64,000 nucleotides of DNA from Adhaeribacter soli (GCF_008727925.1 NZ_VTWT01000002.1:650796-714795), one strand, 5' to 3'. Shown: positions 47,645 through 55,487, counted from the stretch's first letter. Numbers and translations are program-made. The notes: generated from the letters alone by a model not told the origin.

Positions 47645-48448
47645 TTATTGTACCAGGTCCTTAATTACAATATAAGTAGTTAGCACACTGGTAATAGCAC
47701 TGAAAACCGGCAGGTAATCGGCTAGTGCTTCCAGGAACACTCTTCGAACCGGCTCCACGTAAACAATATCGTTGGGCTCAACGTTCAATGCCGCCTTACG
47801 CATTCCTTCTATGGTAGATAAATCGATTATTTGTACACTAGGGTTTTGCAGATCGCCCCGAATGAGCCTAATGTTATAAGCCTTGCCGTTTTTATCAATA
47901 CCACCCGCCAACGCGAGCACTTCCACCAGGTTCATATTATCGTTTGCCATCGGAATAACTTTACCACCTGGCGACCCTAGGACAAATATGCGGTTATTAA
48001 CAACCTTCGTTACAACAAAAACATCTTTATAAAACCGGGTAAAAAGTACCTGCAAAAGGCTGTCTGTTTGCAGCAACGTAAGGCCGGAAACTTTCACATA
48101 ATCTACCATCGGTAATTTTACCACCCCGTTATTCTGAACCAGGAAATTTGGTTTTTCCAGCAACTGCCGCTGCATGGTTCCGCCCGAAGACAAACTTCTC
48201 AGAATTTCATCATTCGGGTCAAAAATCCTTTCCCCGCGGTTGGTGTACACCTGAACATCGAGGTAATCATTCGGTTGAATAATATAATTCTGTTCGGCAT
48301 TGGCCATTTCGGCGCGCATTTTCTCCATGTTCAGCTCATTTTCGGTCTGAAACATGATATTCTGGCGGTAAGTACGGCAAGACCAAAAGGAAAGAAAAAG
48401 AAGAAGCAAACAGCAACGAACTAGCTTAGATAGCAGGGTAATTTGCAT
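47645..48448 (-). CDS. Polysaccharide export lipoprotein (Wza-like)
   Basis: 267 residues. The signal MQITLLSKLVRCCLLLLFLS with lipobox FWSC makes it a lipoprotein. IIQPNDYLDVQVYTNRGE is the polysaccharide export (PES) motif, followed by SLBB-like segments (VVNNRIFVLGSPGGKVIPMA, NLVEVLALAGGIDKNGKAYN). IVYVEPVRR and a C-terminal hydrophobic helix (PVFSAITSVLTTYIVI) end it, as in Wza proteins whose last helix spans the outer membrane. It forms the channel for the Wzc-controlled polymer. It appears to be the first gene of the minus-strand run. Confidence 0.93.
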   Translation of the reverse strand: MQITLLSKLVRCCLLLLFLSFWSCRTYRQNIMFQTENELNMEKMRAEMANAEQNYIIQPNDYLDVQVYTNRGERIFDPNDEILRSLSSGGTMQRQLLEKPNFLVQNNGVVKLPMVDYVKVSGLTLLQTDSLLQVLFTRFYKDVFVVTKVVNNRIFVLGSPGGKVIPMANDNMNLVEVLALAGGIDKNGKAYNIRLIRGDLQNPSVQIIDLSTIEGMRKAALNVEPNDIVYVEPVRRVFLEALADYLPVFSAITSVLTTYIVIKDLVQ

Positions 48449-48623
48449 TAACAGGTTAGTTAAATAAAAATCGAATTAGGGTTCAGTTTCTGTAAATAAA
48501 CTGCAAAGTAAGCATTTATACAGGTATAATTTCGCTCCAAAACAAAATTAATTTCCGAAGCCTTGCAAAATTTAAGTAACTTTGCTAAGTACTTTTTACC
48601 TGAAAATACATACCATTTCCCCC

Positions 48624-49388
48624 GTGAACAGGATTTTTAGCTTTTTGGTTGTCTCGCTCTTTATTTTTTCTTTTTCGGCTAAGGCCCAAACTGCCCGGAA
48701 AGACTCGCTGATGCCGGTGCCTATGATCTACGCCACCGGCGGTTTTGACCTGAGCGGCGCGGATATGGCCCAACGCTTCGGCAATAACTTTGAAGCCGGC
48801 GGGGGCTTTTTATTTAAAACCAAAACCAACTGGCTCTTTGGGCTGGAACTAACCTACCTTTTTGGTAACGAAGTAAAAGAAAATGCTCTTTCAAATATAA
48901 CAACCAAGGAAGGCTACCTTATTGGCGAAGACGGTATTTATGCCGATGTACGGATCACAGAAAGAGGCACCAAGCTCCCGATGTTTAAAGCAGGCAAGTT
49001 ATTCTCAGCACCATTCGGCCGGGCAAGCGTGAATTCCGGTTTTTTTGTTTTGGGAGGCATCGGTCTGCTGCAGCACAAGATCAATTACGAAGACGTGAGT
49101 AATACAGCGCCTCAGGTACGTAAAGAGTACCAGAAAGGCTACGACCGGCTTACCAATGGCCTGGCCCTTACCCAAAATATCGGTTACTTATTTTTAGACA
49201 GGAACCGGCGCATCAATTTTTTTGCCGCCCTGGAAGTTACCGAAGGCTTCACCAGAAGCCGCCGCGATTACGATTTCAACCAGATGCAAAAGGATACCCG
49301 GAACCGCTTCGACCTGCTGGCCGGCATTAAGCTGGGCTGGATCTTCCCGGTTTACAAAAAACTGCCGCAGGAATATTATTATCAGTAA
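48624..49388 (+). CDS. Probable outer-membrane beta-barrel protein
   Basis: 254 residues from a GTG at 48624. A more upstream TTG (48582) overlaps a TAnnTTTG-like box (48577-48584, TAACTTTG), so it is probably not the start. The signal peptide is NRIFSFLVVSLFIFSFSAKA. The mature part has alternating strands with aromatic ends (FEAGGGFLFKTKTNWLFGLE, FFVLGGIGLLQHKIN, GIKLGWIFPVYKKLPQEYYY), as in small outer-membrane barrels. It is divergent from the Wza-like gene, so a link to polysaccharide export is possible but unproven. A strong terminator follows. Confidence 0.7.
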   Translation: MNRIFSFLVVSLFIFSFSAKAQTARKDSLMPVPMIYATGGFDLSGADMAQRFGNNFEAGGGFLFKTKTNWLFGLELTYLFGNEVKENALSNITTKEGYLIGEDGIYADVRITERGTKLPMFKAGKLFSAPFGRASVNSGFFVLGGIGLLQHKINYEDVSNTAPQVRKEYQKGYDRLTNGLALTQNIGYLFLDRNRRINFFAALEVTEGFTRSRRDYDFNQMQKDTRNRFDLLAGIKLGWIFPVYKKLPQEYYYQ

Positions 49389-49407
49389 TGCTGAAATTCT
49401 TTTTTTC

Positions 49408-49443
49408 AAACGGTCTGCTTATAAAAAGCAGACCGTTTTTTTT
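49408..49443 (+). terminator. Intrinsic terminator
   Basis: Arms AAACGGTCTGCTT / AAGCAGACCGTTT around a short A-rich loop, then a T run. It follows the outer-membrane protein gene by about 20 bases. Confidence 0.9.
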
Positions 49444-49509
49444 AACCTGTTTCTATTTCTGTCCTTCTGTTGCAAAACACCTGCTTACTGGTTTTTCCCG
49501 AAATTCCTT

Positions 49510-49517
49510 TAGCTTTG
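49510..49517 (+). promoter_or_regulatory. Possible -7 box of the acyl-CoA dehydrogenase gene
   Basis: TAGCTTTG fits TAnnTTTG, 55 bases before the start codon. The element 19 bases upstream is CTG rather than TTG. Confidence 0.45.
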
Positions 49518-49572
49518 CATACTTTTTATTTAAAAAGAGTACCGTTCCTAACTATAAATACAATTCTTATAT

Positions 49573-50712
49573 ATGGATTTACTTTTTACTGAAAATCAGA
49601 AAATGATTGCCCAGATGATCCGGGATTTCGGCGCCAAAAACATCAAGCCAGACATGATGAAATGGGACGAAAGCCAGGAATTTCCGGTGCACGTTTTCAA
49701 GCAATTAGGCGAACTTGGCCTGATGGGCGTACTGGTGCCAACCGAGTACGGCGGTTCCGGCTTTGGTTACCTGGAGTACGTAACGGCCATTGCGGAATTA
49801 TCGAAGATCGACGGTTCTATCGGGCTTTCCATGGCGGCGCACAATTCGCTTTGCACCGGCCATATTATGGCTTTCGGTAATGAGGAACAGAAAAAGAAAT
49901 GGTTACCGAAACTGGCTACGGCCGAGTGGATCGGCGCCTGGGGCTTAACGGAGCCGAACACCGGTTCCGACTCCGGCAACATGCGCACGGTAGCAGTAAA
50001 AGACGGCGATCACTGGGTAATTAACGGCGCCAAAAACTTTATTACGCACGGCAAAACCGGCAACATTGCGGTAGTAATTGTGCGGACCGGCGAAGTAGGC
50101 GATTCGCACGGCATGACGGCTTTTGCCATTGAAAGAGGTACCCCGGGTTTTGAAGGCGGCCGCAAAGAAGACAAACTGGGCATGCGCGCTTCCGAAACCA
50201 CGGAAATGATCTTTACCGATTGCCGCGTGCACGAAAGCAACATGCTGGGCAAAGAAGGGGAAGGTTTTATTCAGGCCATGAAGGTACTGGACGGCGGCCG
50301 CATCTCGATTGCCGCGCTTAGCCTAGGTATTGCCCAGGGCGCATACGAGGCAGCTTTGGCTTATTCCAAAGAACGTCACCAGTTCAACAAGCCGATCTCC
50401 GATTTCCAGGGTATTGCCTTTAAACTGGCCGATATTGCTACTGAAATTGAAGCAGCTTCCCTCCTAACCTACCGTGCGGCTGACATGAAAAACAAAGGCC
50501 AGAACGTAAACAAAGAATCGGCCATGGCCAAGTACTACGCATCAGAAGTTTGCGTACGGGCGGCTACGGAAGGCGTTCAGATCTTCGGCGGCTACGGCTA
50601 CACCAAAGACTACCCAGCTGAAAAATACTACCGCGACTCCAAACTTTGCACCATCGGCGAAGGAACTTCGGAGATCCAGAAACTGGTAATTTCCCGCGCC
50701 ATCCTTAAGTAA
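49573..50712 (+). CDS. Acyl-CoA dehydrogenase
   Basis: 379 residues, the standard length. WGLTEPNTGSDSGNMRT is the FAD-binding acyl-CoA dehydrogenase signature; QIFGGYGYTKDYPAEKYYRD and IGEGTSEIQKLVISRAIL contain the C-terminal signature and the expected catalytic glutamate. It oxidises an acyl-CoA to the trans-2-enoyl-CoA, passing electrons to ETF. Chain-length preference (short, or branched as in isovaleryl-CoA) cannot be told here. It appears monocistronic: a terminator lies upstream and an inverted-repeat array begins at its stop codon. Confidence 0.94.
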   Translation: MDLLFTENQKMIAQMIRDFGAKNIKPDMMKWDESQEFPVHVFKQLGELGLMGVLVPTEYGGSGFGYLEYVTAIAELSKIDGSIGLSMAAHNSLCTGHIMAFGNEEQKKKWLPKLATAEWIGAWGLTEPNTGSDSGNMRTVAVKDGDHWVINGAKNFITHGKTGNIAVVIVRTGEVGDSHGMTAFAIERGTPGFEGGRKEDKLGMRASETTEMIFTDCRVHESNMLGKEGEGFIQAMKVLDGGRISIAALSLGIAQGAYEAALAYSKERHQFNKPISDFQGIAFKLADIATEIEAASLLTYRAADMKNKGQNVNKESAMAKYYASEVCVRAATEGVQIFGGYGYTKDYPAEKYYRDSKLCTIGEGTSEIQKLVISRAILK

Positions 50713-50850
50713 TGATTAGTGAATAATGATTAGTAATCCTGAAAATAAAACGAAATTTTTGAAGGATTTTCATTGCAAAACCTTCGTTTTTCGATCAAAA
50801 ACCCACTTTTTCAATACTAATCACTAATCACTAATCATTATTCACTAAAT
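50710..50850. repeat. Inverted 7-bp arrays after the acyl-CoA dehydrogenase gene
   Basis: The stop codon TAA is followed directly by GATTAGT, GAATAAT, GATTAGT (50714-50734). At 50816-50850 comes the opposite set: ACTAATC three times, ATTATTC, ACTAAAT. Eighteen bases (50717-50734, TAGTGAATAATGATTAGT) pair perfectly with 50830-50847. A weaker inner pairing (CGAAA...GAAGG with CCTTCG...TTTCG) fills the loop. The right array ends 4 bases before the rpsU -33 box. Confidence 0.75.
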
Positions 50851-50854
50851 TCGC

Positions 50855-50885
50855 TTGACTTTCAAGACAGTTCTTTATAAATTTG
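50855..50885 (+). promoter_or_regulatory. rpsU: Promoter of the rpsU-xerC-hpf operon
   Basis: TTG at 50855-50857 and TAAATTTG at 50878-50885 are 20 bases apart, an excellent fit to the Bacteroidota primary-sigma consensus TTG-N19/20-TAnnTTTG. The predicted transcript begins about 25 bases before the rpsU ATG. Confidence 0.8.
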
Positions 50886-50916
50886 CAGCCTTTAAAATAA
50901 GTAATTCAAACCTGAT

Positions 50917-51111
50917 ATGATAATTGTAAACGTTAAGGATAACGAGTCGGTAGACCGCGCTTTAAAAAGATTTAAGAAGAAATTCGAAAGAACCGGTGTG
51001 TTGAAAGAACTGCGTTCGCGCACTTTCTTCCAGAAACCTTCTATCACCAAGCGCAAGCAGAAACAAAAAGCAGCTTACATCCAGACGCTTTTCGCAAACG
51101 AAAATTACTAA
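50917..51111 (+). CDS. rpsU: Ribosomal protein bS21
   Basis: 64 residues, the normal bS21 length: MIIVNVKDNESVDRALKRFK opens the protein and RKQKQKAAYIQTLFANENY is the basic tail. bS21 sits at the 30S platform near the 3' end of 16S rRNA; in Bacteroidota it helps hide the anti-Shine-Dalgarno sequence. The 30 bases before the ATG show no AGGAGG-like site. It heads the conserved rpsU-xerC-hpf cluster behind a strong promoter; 68 bases separate it from the recombinase gene. Confidence 0.97.
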   Translation: MIIVNVKDNESVDRALKRFKKKFERTGVLKELRSRTFFQKPSITKRKQKQKAAYIQTLFANENY

Positions 51112-51179
51112 TTCGTTTCCTTTTAAAATAAATTTCCATAAATTGGTATTACTGAAGCTCTAGCTTCCGGTACCGATTT

Positions 51180-52058
51180 ATGGATTTATTTTTTAAATAC
51201 CTTACTTACGAAAAGCGTTACAGTCCGCATACGCTTACCTCCTACCAAACCGACTTGGGCCAGTTTGCCGATTACCTGGCGCACACCTACCAGATCACCG
51301 ATCCCGCCCAGGCCGACCATACCCTGATCCGTTCCTGGATCATTACGCTGCTGCAAAATAAAATGGAGGCCCGCAGCGTGAACCGGAAAATTGCCTGCCT
51401 TCGCTCCTATTATAAATTCCTTTTCAAGAACGGGGCAATTTCCCAAAACCCCATGCTGAAGGTTACCGCGCCCAAAGCCGGCAAAAAGCTTCCGGCTTTT
51501 CTGCCTCAGGAAACCATGCAACAGCTTTTCGAGCAAATAGAATTTCCGGATACCTTCGAAGGCTGGCGCGATAAACTGGTACTGGAACTGCTTTACGGTA
51601 CCGGCATGCGCCTTTCCGAGCTCATCGGCTTGCAGGAAAACAGTATAGATCTGCACCAAAAAACCATCCGGGTACTGGGTAAAAGCCAGAAAGAGCGGAT
51701 CTTACCGCTTCACAAAAGCCTGGAAAATTGCATCAGAACTTACCTGGAATTTAAAACTTCTGCTGCCGGGCAAAACAAACCTACCATGCTGCTCGTTACT
51801 ACTAAAATGCAGCCGCTTTACCCCAAGCTGGTTTACCGCATTGTGAAAACTTATACGGGCATGGTTACAACATCTAAACACCGCAATCCGCACGTGCTCC
51901 GGCATACGTTTGCCACGCACCTGCTCGACAATGGCGCCGATCTGAACGCCATAAAGGATTTGCTGGGCCATAGCAGTTTAGCCGCCACCCAGGTTTACAC
52001 CCATAATACTATTGAAAAGCTGAAATCGATCTTCGATAAAGCACACCCCAAAGCCTAG
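51180..52058 (+). CDS. xerC: XerC/XerD-type tyrosine recombinase
   Basis: 292 residues, typical of Xer. The N-terminal SAM-like DNA-binding domain (about 1-90, YEKRYSPHTLTSYQTDLGQF) is followed by the catalytic domain with Arg in YGTGMRLSELIGL, Lys in VLGKSQKERILPL, HVLRHTFATHLLDNGADLNA (HxxR), LLGHSSLAATQVYTH (His and catalytic Tyr). Xer recombinases resolve chromosome dimers at dif near the terminus. The position between rpsU and hpf is a stable Bacteroidota arrangement, so this is a housekeeping enzyme, not a mobile integrase. Whether it is XerC or XerD cannot be told surely. Confidence 0.92.
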   Translation: MDLFFKYLTYEKRYSPHTLTSYQTDLGQFADYLAHTYQITDPAQADHTLIRSWIITLLQNKMEARSVNRKIACLRSYYKFLFKNGAISQNPMLKVTAPKAGKKLPAFLPQETMQQLFEQIEFPDTFEGWRDKLVLELLYGTGMRLSELIGLQENSIDLHQKTIRVLGKSQKERILPLHKSLENCIRTYLEFKTSAAGQNKPTMLLVTTKMQPLYPKLVYRIVKTYTGMVTTSKHRNPHVLRHTFATHLLDNGADLNAIKDLLGHSSLAATQVYTHNTIEKLKSIFDKAHPKA

Positions 52059-52083
52059 TGTTCCATTTAACCAAACAATCACT

Positions 52084-52383
52084 ATGAAGTTACAAATGCA
52101 TTCAATCCATTTCGATGCCGACCAGAAACTCATCGATTTCATTCAGCAACGGCTCGACAAACTGGAAACGTTCTATGACCGCATTACCGAAGGAGAAGTT
52201 TTTCTCCGTTTAAATAATAACGATGGCATTGCCAACAAAACCGTAGAGGTAAAACTGTTTGTACCGGGCGCTACGCTGTTCGTAAAAGAAGAAGCCCCAA
52301 CCTTCGAAACCGCGACCGATAAAGCCTTAGACGCCCTTACGACGCAGGTAAAACGGCATAAGGAAAAGATGATGTCGCACTAA
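52084..52383 (+). CDS. hpf: Ribosome hibernation / translation inhibitor factor (HPF/RaiA)
   Basis: 99 residues, the short HPF form without a dimerisation tail. MKLQMHSIHFDADQKLIDFI, RLDKLETFYDRITEGEVFLR and the basic end (TTQVKRHKEKMMSH) match the family, which binds the 30S decoding region and shuts ribosomes down in stationary phase. It starts 25 bases after the recombinase stop. An 8-bp array begins 3 bases after its own stop and a terminator lies at 52463-52493, so it is the last gene of the operon. Confidence 0.93.
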   Translation: MKLQMHSIHFDADQKLIDFIQQRLDKLETFYDRITEGEVFLRLNNNDGIANKTVEVKLFVPGATLFVKEEAPTFETATDKALDALTTQVKRHKEKMMSH

Positions 52384-52386
52384 GGC

Positions 52387-52418
52387 AATTTGGAAATTTG
52401 AAGATTTGAAGATTTGAA
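52387..52418 (+). repeat. 8-bp array after hpf
   Basis: Four units in strict 8-bp register: AATTTGGA, AATTTGAA, GATTTGAA, GATTTGAA, starting 3 bases after the stop codon. The same unit type (AGATTTGG) forms the second half of the array at 58738-58825. Confidence 0.7.
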
Positions 52419-52462
52419 AATGAAATCTCTTCGAGGTTTTTGAATTTCCTGAATTATAGAGT

Positions 52463-52493
52463 AAAAAGCCTGGCCTGTAAGCCGGGCTTTTTC
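52463..52493 (+). terminator. Intrinsic terminator of the rpsU operon
   Basis: Arms AAAGCCTGGC / GCCGGGCTTT around CTGTAA, one mismatched pair, followed by T-rich sequence. Confidence 0.85.
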
Positions 52494-52504
52494 CGTTTAA
52501 AACA

Positions 52505-52538
52505 TCAGTAGCGTAGGGTTTAAACCCTACGCTACTGA
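52505..52538. repeat. 34-base perfect palindrome
   Basis: The 17-base arm TCAGTAGCGTAGGGTTT is followed by its exact complement, with no loop. The inner 28 bases begin GTAG and end CTAC, like the palindromes at 24524 and 31870. It lies 12 bases after the rpsU-operon terminator and 67 before the thioesterase gene. Confidence 0.8.
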
Positions 52539-52604
52539 AAAAACGGTATAAATTCCGGCTTAAAAAGGAAAACCTTACCTTCGGATTTCTGATAAAAACT
52601 ATCT

Positions 52605-53018
52605 ATGGAAACTTACCCCGTAAAACTGCAAATACGCCTCGACTGGAGCGAGATGGATATGTTCGGGCATATCAACAATGTGTCGTATTTCAAATACATT
52701 CAGGCTTCGCGGGTAAATTACTGGGATGCCATTGGCCTTTCACGGCTTTTCAAAGAAACAAAAGTGGGCGCCATTCTGGCTTCTACAAGTTGCAATTTCC
52801 TGAAAGAGCTGCATTACCCCGGCAGTATTACGGTGCAGGTTAAACTCGACTTTATAAAAAACACCAGTTTCGGACTGAAGCACCAGATTTTGAACGAACA
52901 GGGCGAAGTGGCAGCCGAAGCCAAAGATGTGCTGGTAATGTTCGACTTTAATAAAAATGAGAAAGTGGCCATTCCGGAAGAAATTCGCTCCGCAATAGAA
53001 AAGCTTCAGGGCCTTTAA
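52605..53018 (+). CDS. Acyl-CoA thioesterase of the 4HBT hotdog family
   Basis: 137 residues. RLDWSEMDMFGHINNVSYFK contains the 4-hydroxybenzoyl-CoA-thioesterase signature with the catalytic aspartate (EMDMFGHINN) before the conserved GHxNN. FLKELHYPGSITVQVKLDFI and LVMFDFNKNEKVAIPEEIR match the rest of the hotdog fold. It hydrolyses an acyl-CoA in the cytoplasm; the natural substrate is unknown. It stands alone, 66 bases upstream of a small membrane-protein gene. Confidence 0.9.
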   Translation: METYPVKLQIRLDWSEMDMFGHINNVSYFKYIQASRVNYWDAIGLSRLFKETKVGAILASTSCNFLKELHYPGSITVQVKLDFIKNTSFGLKHQILNEQGEVAAEAKDVLVMFDFNKNEKVAIPEEIRSAIEKLQGL

Positions 53019-53084
53019 GTTGCTTTTTTTAGCGCCAGCGTGTTATATTAGCAAGCGTAATCTAAGTTCTTAAAATCTTACACG

Positions 53085-53612
53085 ATGAAATTGGCTTTAC
53101 AGTTCTTCCTGAAGGTATTTGCTTTTATGTCCCTTGGTTATGGCAGCACGCAGGCGCTTATGTATTACTTTTCAGCCAGCGGCGAAGCACGGATTTTGCA
53201 ATCGCTTATTTCCGGTTTAGGCTTCGGGCTTATGGTAGGGCTTTTTATTACTTACAAACAAATGCGGGAAGTGAAAAAGCTACGGGGCAACCAACTTAGC
53301 CAGGAAGACCTTTCGGTGCACCAGGTAGCGTGTTTTCAGTCTTACTTAACGAAAGAAGAGATCTTAGCAAAACTACAGAATCATTACCCCAGCAAAGATT
53401 GGGAATTACAAACCGCCAACGATCTGGTAAAGCTAAAAACTCCGTACAGCTGGAAATCTTTCGGCGAAAAAGTACAGATCCGGATCAATGAGCTGCAGAA
53501 CGGTCTTACCGAAGTCCTGGTAGAAAGCAAGCCTCGTTTATGGTACACCCTGGCAGATTACGGCAAAAACCTGGAAAACACCCTTTATCTCCGGAAGTTA
53601 CTGGCTGCTTAA
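53085..53612 (+). CDS. Membrane protein of unknown function
   Basis: 175 residues. I do not recognise the family. Two membrane helices form a hairpin at the start (ALQFFLKVFAFMSLGYGSTQ; LISGLGFGLMVGLFITYKQM). The remaining 115 residues are soluble and include HYPSKDWELQTANDLVKLKT and LTEVLVESKPRLWYTLADYG, which suggest a small mixed alpha/beta domain facing the cytoplasm. ATG at 53085. The gene lies 66 bases after the thioesterase and 45 before another small membrane protein; the three may be transcribed together. Confidence 0.65.
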   Translation: MKLALQFFLKVFAFMSLGYGSTQALMYYFSASGEARILQSLISGLGFGLMVGLFITYKQMREVKKLRGNQLSQEDLSVHQVACFQSYLTKEEILAKLQNHYPSKDWELQTANDLVKLKTPYSWKSFGEKVQIRINELQNGLTEVLVESKPRLWYTLADYGKNLENTLYLRKLLAA

Positions 53613-53657
53613 AAACTGTACTATCTATCTGAAAAAACATATTTAACCCCTGATCAT

Positions 53658-53930
53658 ATGCTGCAACTCCAATCCTTACACCTGAAATTTTTATATCATC
53701 TCACCGGCTTCCCGGTAATAATATTGGTTATTCTTACTCCTGAAAAACTCGAAAAAGGTCCGCAACAAATTATCTGGTGGAGTTTGGTGGCTGCCATTCT
53801 GGTTTTGCGTTTGCTGCTTCAGAAAGAAAAATACCAAAACGGCACCTTCGCTGTTTCCTGGAAAACCACGCTTCTGGCCATAGTAGCGGCAGGCGCTTTC
53901 GGTTTATTTTCCTATTCCAAATTCTTTTAA
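53658..53930 (+). CDS. Small three-helix membrane protein of unknown function
   Basis: 90 residues, family not recognised. Three hydrophobic helices: YHLTGFPVIILVILTPEK, IIWWSLVAAILVLRLLL and LLAIVAAGAFGLFSYSKF, joined by short charged loops (KLEKGPQQ, KEKYQNGT). Start ATG at 53658. It probably belongs with the preceding membrane protein. A 171-base inverted-repeat element follows within 28 bases. Confidence 0.6.
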   Translation: MLQLQSLHLKFLYHLTGFPVIILVILTPEKLEKGPQQIIWWSLVAAILVLRLLLQKEKYQNGTFAVSWKTTLLAIVAAGAFGLFSYSKFF

Positions 53931-53957
53931 TAACTATCCATGCCGTACCCTGGTAAC

Positions 53958-54128
53958 TTTCTGGCGCAAGTGTTAAGCGTAAGCGGCACTTGGGCTTAAA
54001 AGACGAGAGCCAGTCTCCAGACTGGCGTATCGGGAAGAATAAGTTTTCTTTATAAATACGGAAGTCTGAAGACTTCCCCTTGTTCTTTAAGCCCAAGTGC
54101 CGCTTACGCTTAACACTTGCGCCAGAAA
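53958..54128. repeat. MITE-like element with 43-base perfect terminal inverted repeats
   Basis: Bases 53958-54000 (starting TTTCTGGCGCAAGTGTTAAG) and 54086-54128 are exact reverse complements over 43 positions. The 85-base centre holds two perfect hairpins: GCCAGTCT-CC-AGACTGGC (54009-54026) and GGAAGTCT-GA-AGACTTCC (54060-54077), which share the core AGTCT..AGACT. There is no coding potential. Perfect identity of the arms suggests recent insertion or strong selection on the structure. Confidence 0.8.
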
Positions 54129-54141
54129 AGAGTATCCATTG

Positions 54142-54161
54142 CCGTTGACTTTAGTCAACGG
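54142..54161. repeat. Short perfect hairpin
   Basis: CCGTTGACT-TT-AGTCAACGG, nine base pairs, 13 bases after the MITE-like element and just before the metK terminator. Confidence 0.6.
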
Positions 54162-54164
54162 AAC

Positions 54165-54193
54165 AAAAAAACCCGGACCAAATGGCCCGGGTT
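54165..54193 (-). terminator. metK: Intrinsic terminator of metK
   Basis: On the minus strand AACCCGGGCC / GGTCCGGGTT form a stem around ATTT with one mismatch, followed by a T run. It begins 28 bases after the metK stop codon. Confidence 0.88.
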
Positions 54194-54221
54194 TTCCCGT
54201 TAAAAGGATAGCATTTCCGGC

Positions 54222-55487
54222 TTATAAACCGAAGGCAGCTTTGATTTTATCTACGTAGTCGAGTTTCTCCCAGGTAAAGGTTTCCACTTCTTTCTCGGTC
54301 CAGTTGCCGTTCTGCTTTACTTTTACGGTTTTCTTTTCCGGGGTGCGGCCCATGTGTCCGTAGGCAGCGGTTTCTGCAAAAATCGGGTTCTGCAGACCGA
54401 AGCGGGTTACAATGCCGTAAGGGCGCATATCGAACAGGCTAGCTACTTTTTCAGAGATCTCACCATCGCTCATTACTTCGCCGTTAGCGCCTTTTACTTT
54501 GGTAGAGTTGTAAGTAGTAACGTATAAGCCAACCGGATCGGCCACGCCAATGGCGTAAGCAACCTGCACCAATACCTGATCGGCTACGCCGGCTGCAACT
54601 AAGTTTTTAGCAATGTGGCGCGCCGCATAAGCTGCCGAACGGTCTACTTTGGAAGAATCTTTGCCGGAGAAAGCACCGCCACCGTGCGCACCTTTACCGC
54701 CGTAAGTATCTACAATAATTTTACGGCCGGTTAAACCGGTATCACCGTGCGGTCCGCCAATTACGAACTTACCGGTAGGGTTAATGTGGTACTTAATATC
54801 GCTGGTAAACAGGTTAGCTACTTTCGAAAGCTTCGCTTTTACGCGTGGAATCAGGATGTTCAGCACGTCGTCGTTGATTTTTTTCAGCATTTCTGCTTCG
54901 CCGGCAAAATCATCGTGCTGGGTAGAAATCACAATGGTATCGATCGTTTCCGGCACGTGCGTATCGGAGTAACGAATGGTAACCTGAGACTTTGCATCCG
55001 GACGGAGATAGGTCATTTCCTTGCCTTCCTTGCGGATCGCGGCCAGTTCTTTCAGCAGCACGTGCGAAATTTCCAGCGCCAACGGCATGTAAGAGTCCGT
55101 TTCGTTGGTGGCATAACCGAACATCATACCCTGGTCTCCGGCGCCCTGCTCTTCCGGTTTGGCACGCTCTACGCCCTGGTTAATGTCGCCGGATTGCTCA
55201 TGAATGGCTGAAATAACGCCACAGGCTTCGGAATCGAACTTATATTCAGATTTGGTATAACCGATTTTCTTGATCACTTCGCGCGCCACTTTCTGCACGT
55301 CTACGTAGGCTTCCGTTTTCACTTCGCCGCTCAGCACCACCAAGCCGGTTGTTACAAGGGTTTCGCAAGCCACTTTAGAAGCCGGATCCTGGCGGAGGAA
55401 TTCGTCTAAAAGTGCATCAGAGATCTGGTCGGCTACTTTGTCCGGGTGCCCTTCGGAAACCGATTCGGAGGTAAATAAATAAGGCAT
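54222..55487 (-). CDS. metK: S-adenosylmethionine synthetase
   Basis: 421 residues. [20 protein letters not shown] is the N-terminal ATP-site signature; [16 protein letters not shown] is the adenine-binding hexapeptide region, and [20 protein letters not shown] with [20 protein letters not shown] contains the phosphate-binding residues. It makes SAM from methionine and ATP, which also serves the radical SAM enzyme in this window. It stands alone on the minus strand with its own terminator. I looked for a SAM riboswitch in the short leader and found none that I could support. Confidence 0.97.
   Translation of the reverse strand: MPYLFTSESVSEGHPDKVADQISDALLDEFLRQDPASKVACETLVTTGLVVLSGEVKTEAYVDVQKVAREVIKKIGYTKSEYKFDSEACGVISAIHEQSGDINQGVERAKPEEQGAGDQGMMFGYATNETDSYMPLALEISHVLLKELAAIRKEGKEMTYLRPDAKSQVTIRYSDTHVPETIDTIVISTQHDDFAGEAEMLKKINDDVLNILIPRVKAKLSKVANLFTSDIKYHINPTGKFVIGGPHGDTGLTGRKIIVDTYGGKGAHGGGAFSGKDSSKVDRSAAYAARHIAKNLVAAGVADQVLVQVAYAIGVADPVGLYVTTYNSTKVKGANGEVMSDGEISEKVASLFDMRPYGIVTRFGLQNPIFAETAAYGHMGRTPEKKTVKVKQNGNWTEKEVETFTWEKLDYVDKIKAAFGL

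Noticed and set aside
48582..48623. TTG at 48582 as start of the outer-membrane protein gene
   Set aside because: It overlaps a -7-like box and puts 14 extra residues before the signal peptide; the GTG at 48624 fits better.
51180..52058. Tyrosine recombinase as sign of an integrated element
   Set aside because: Its place between rpsU and hpf is the usual site of the housekeeping Xer gene; there are no phage or plasmid genes nearby.
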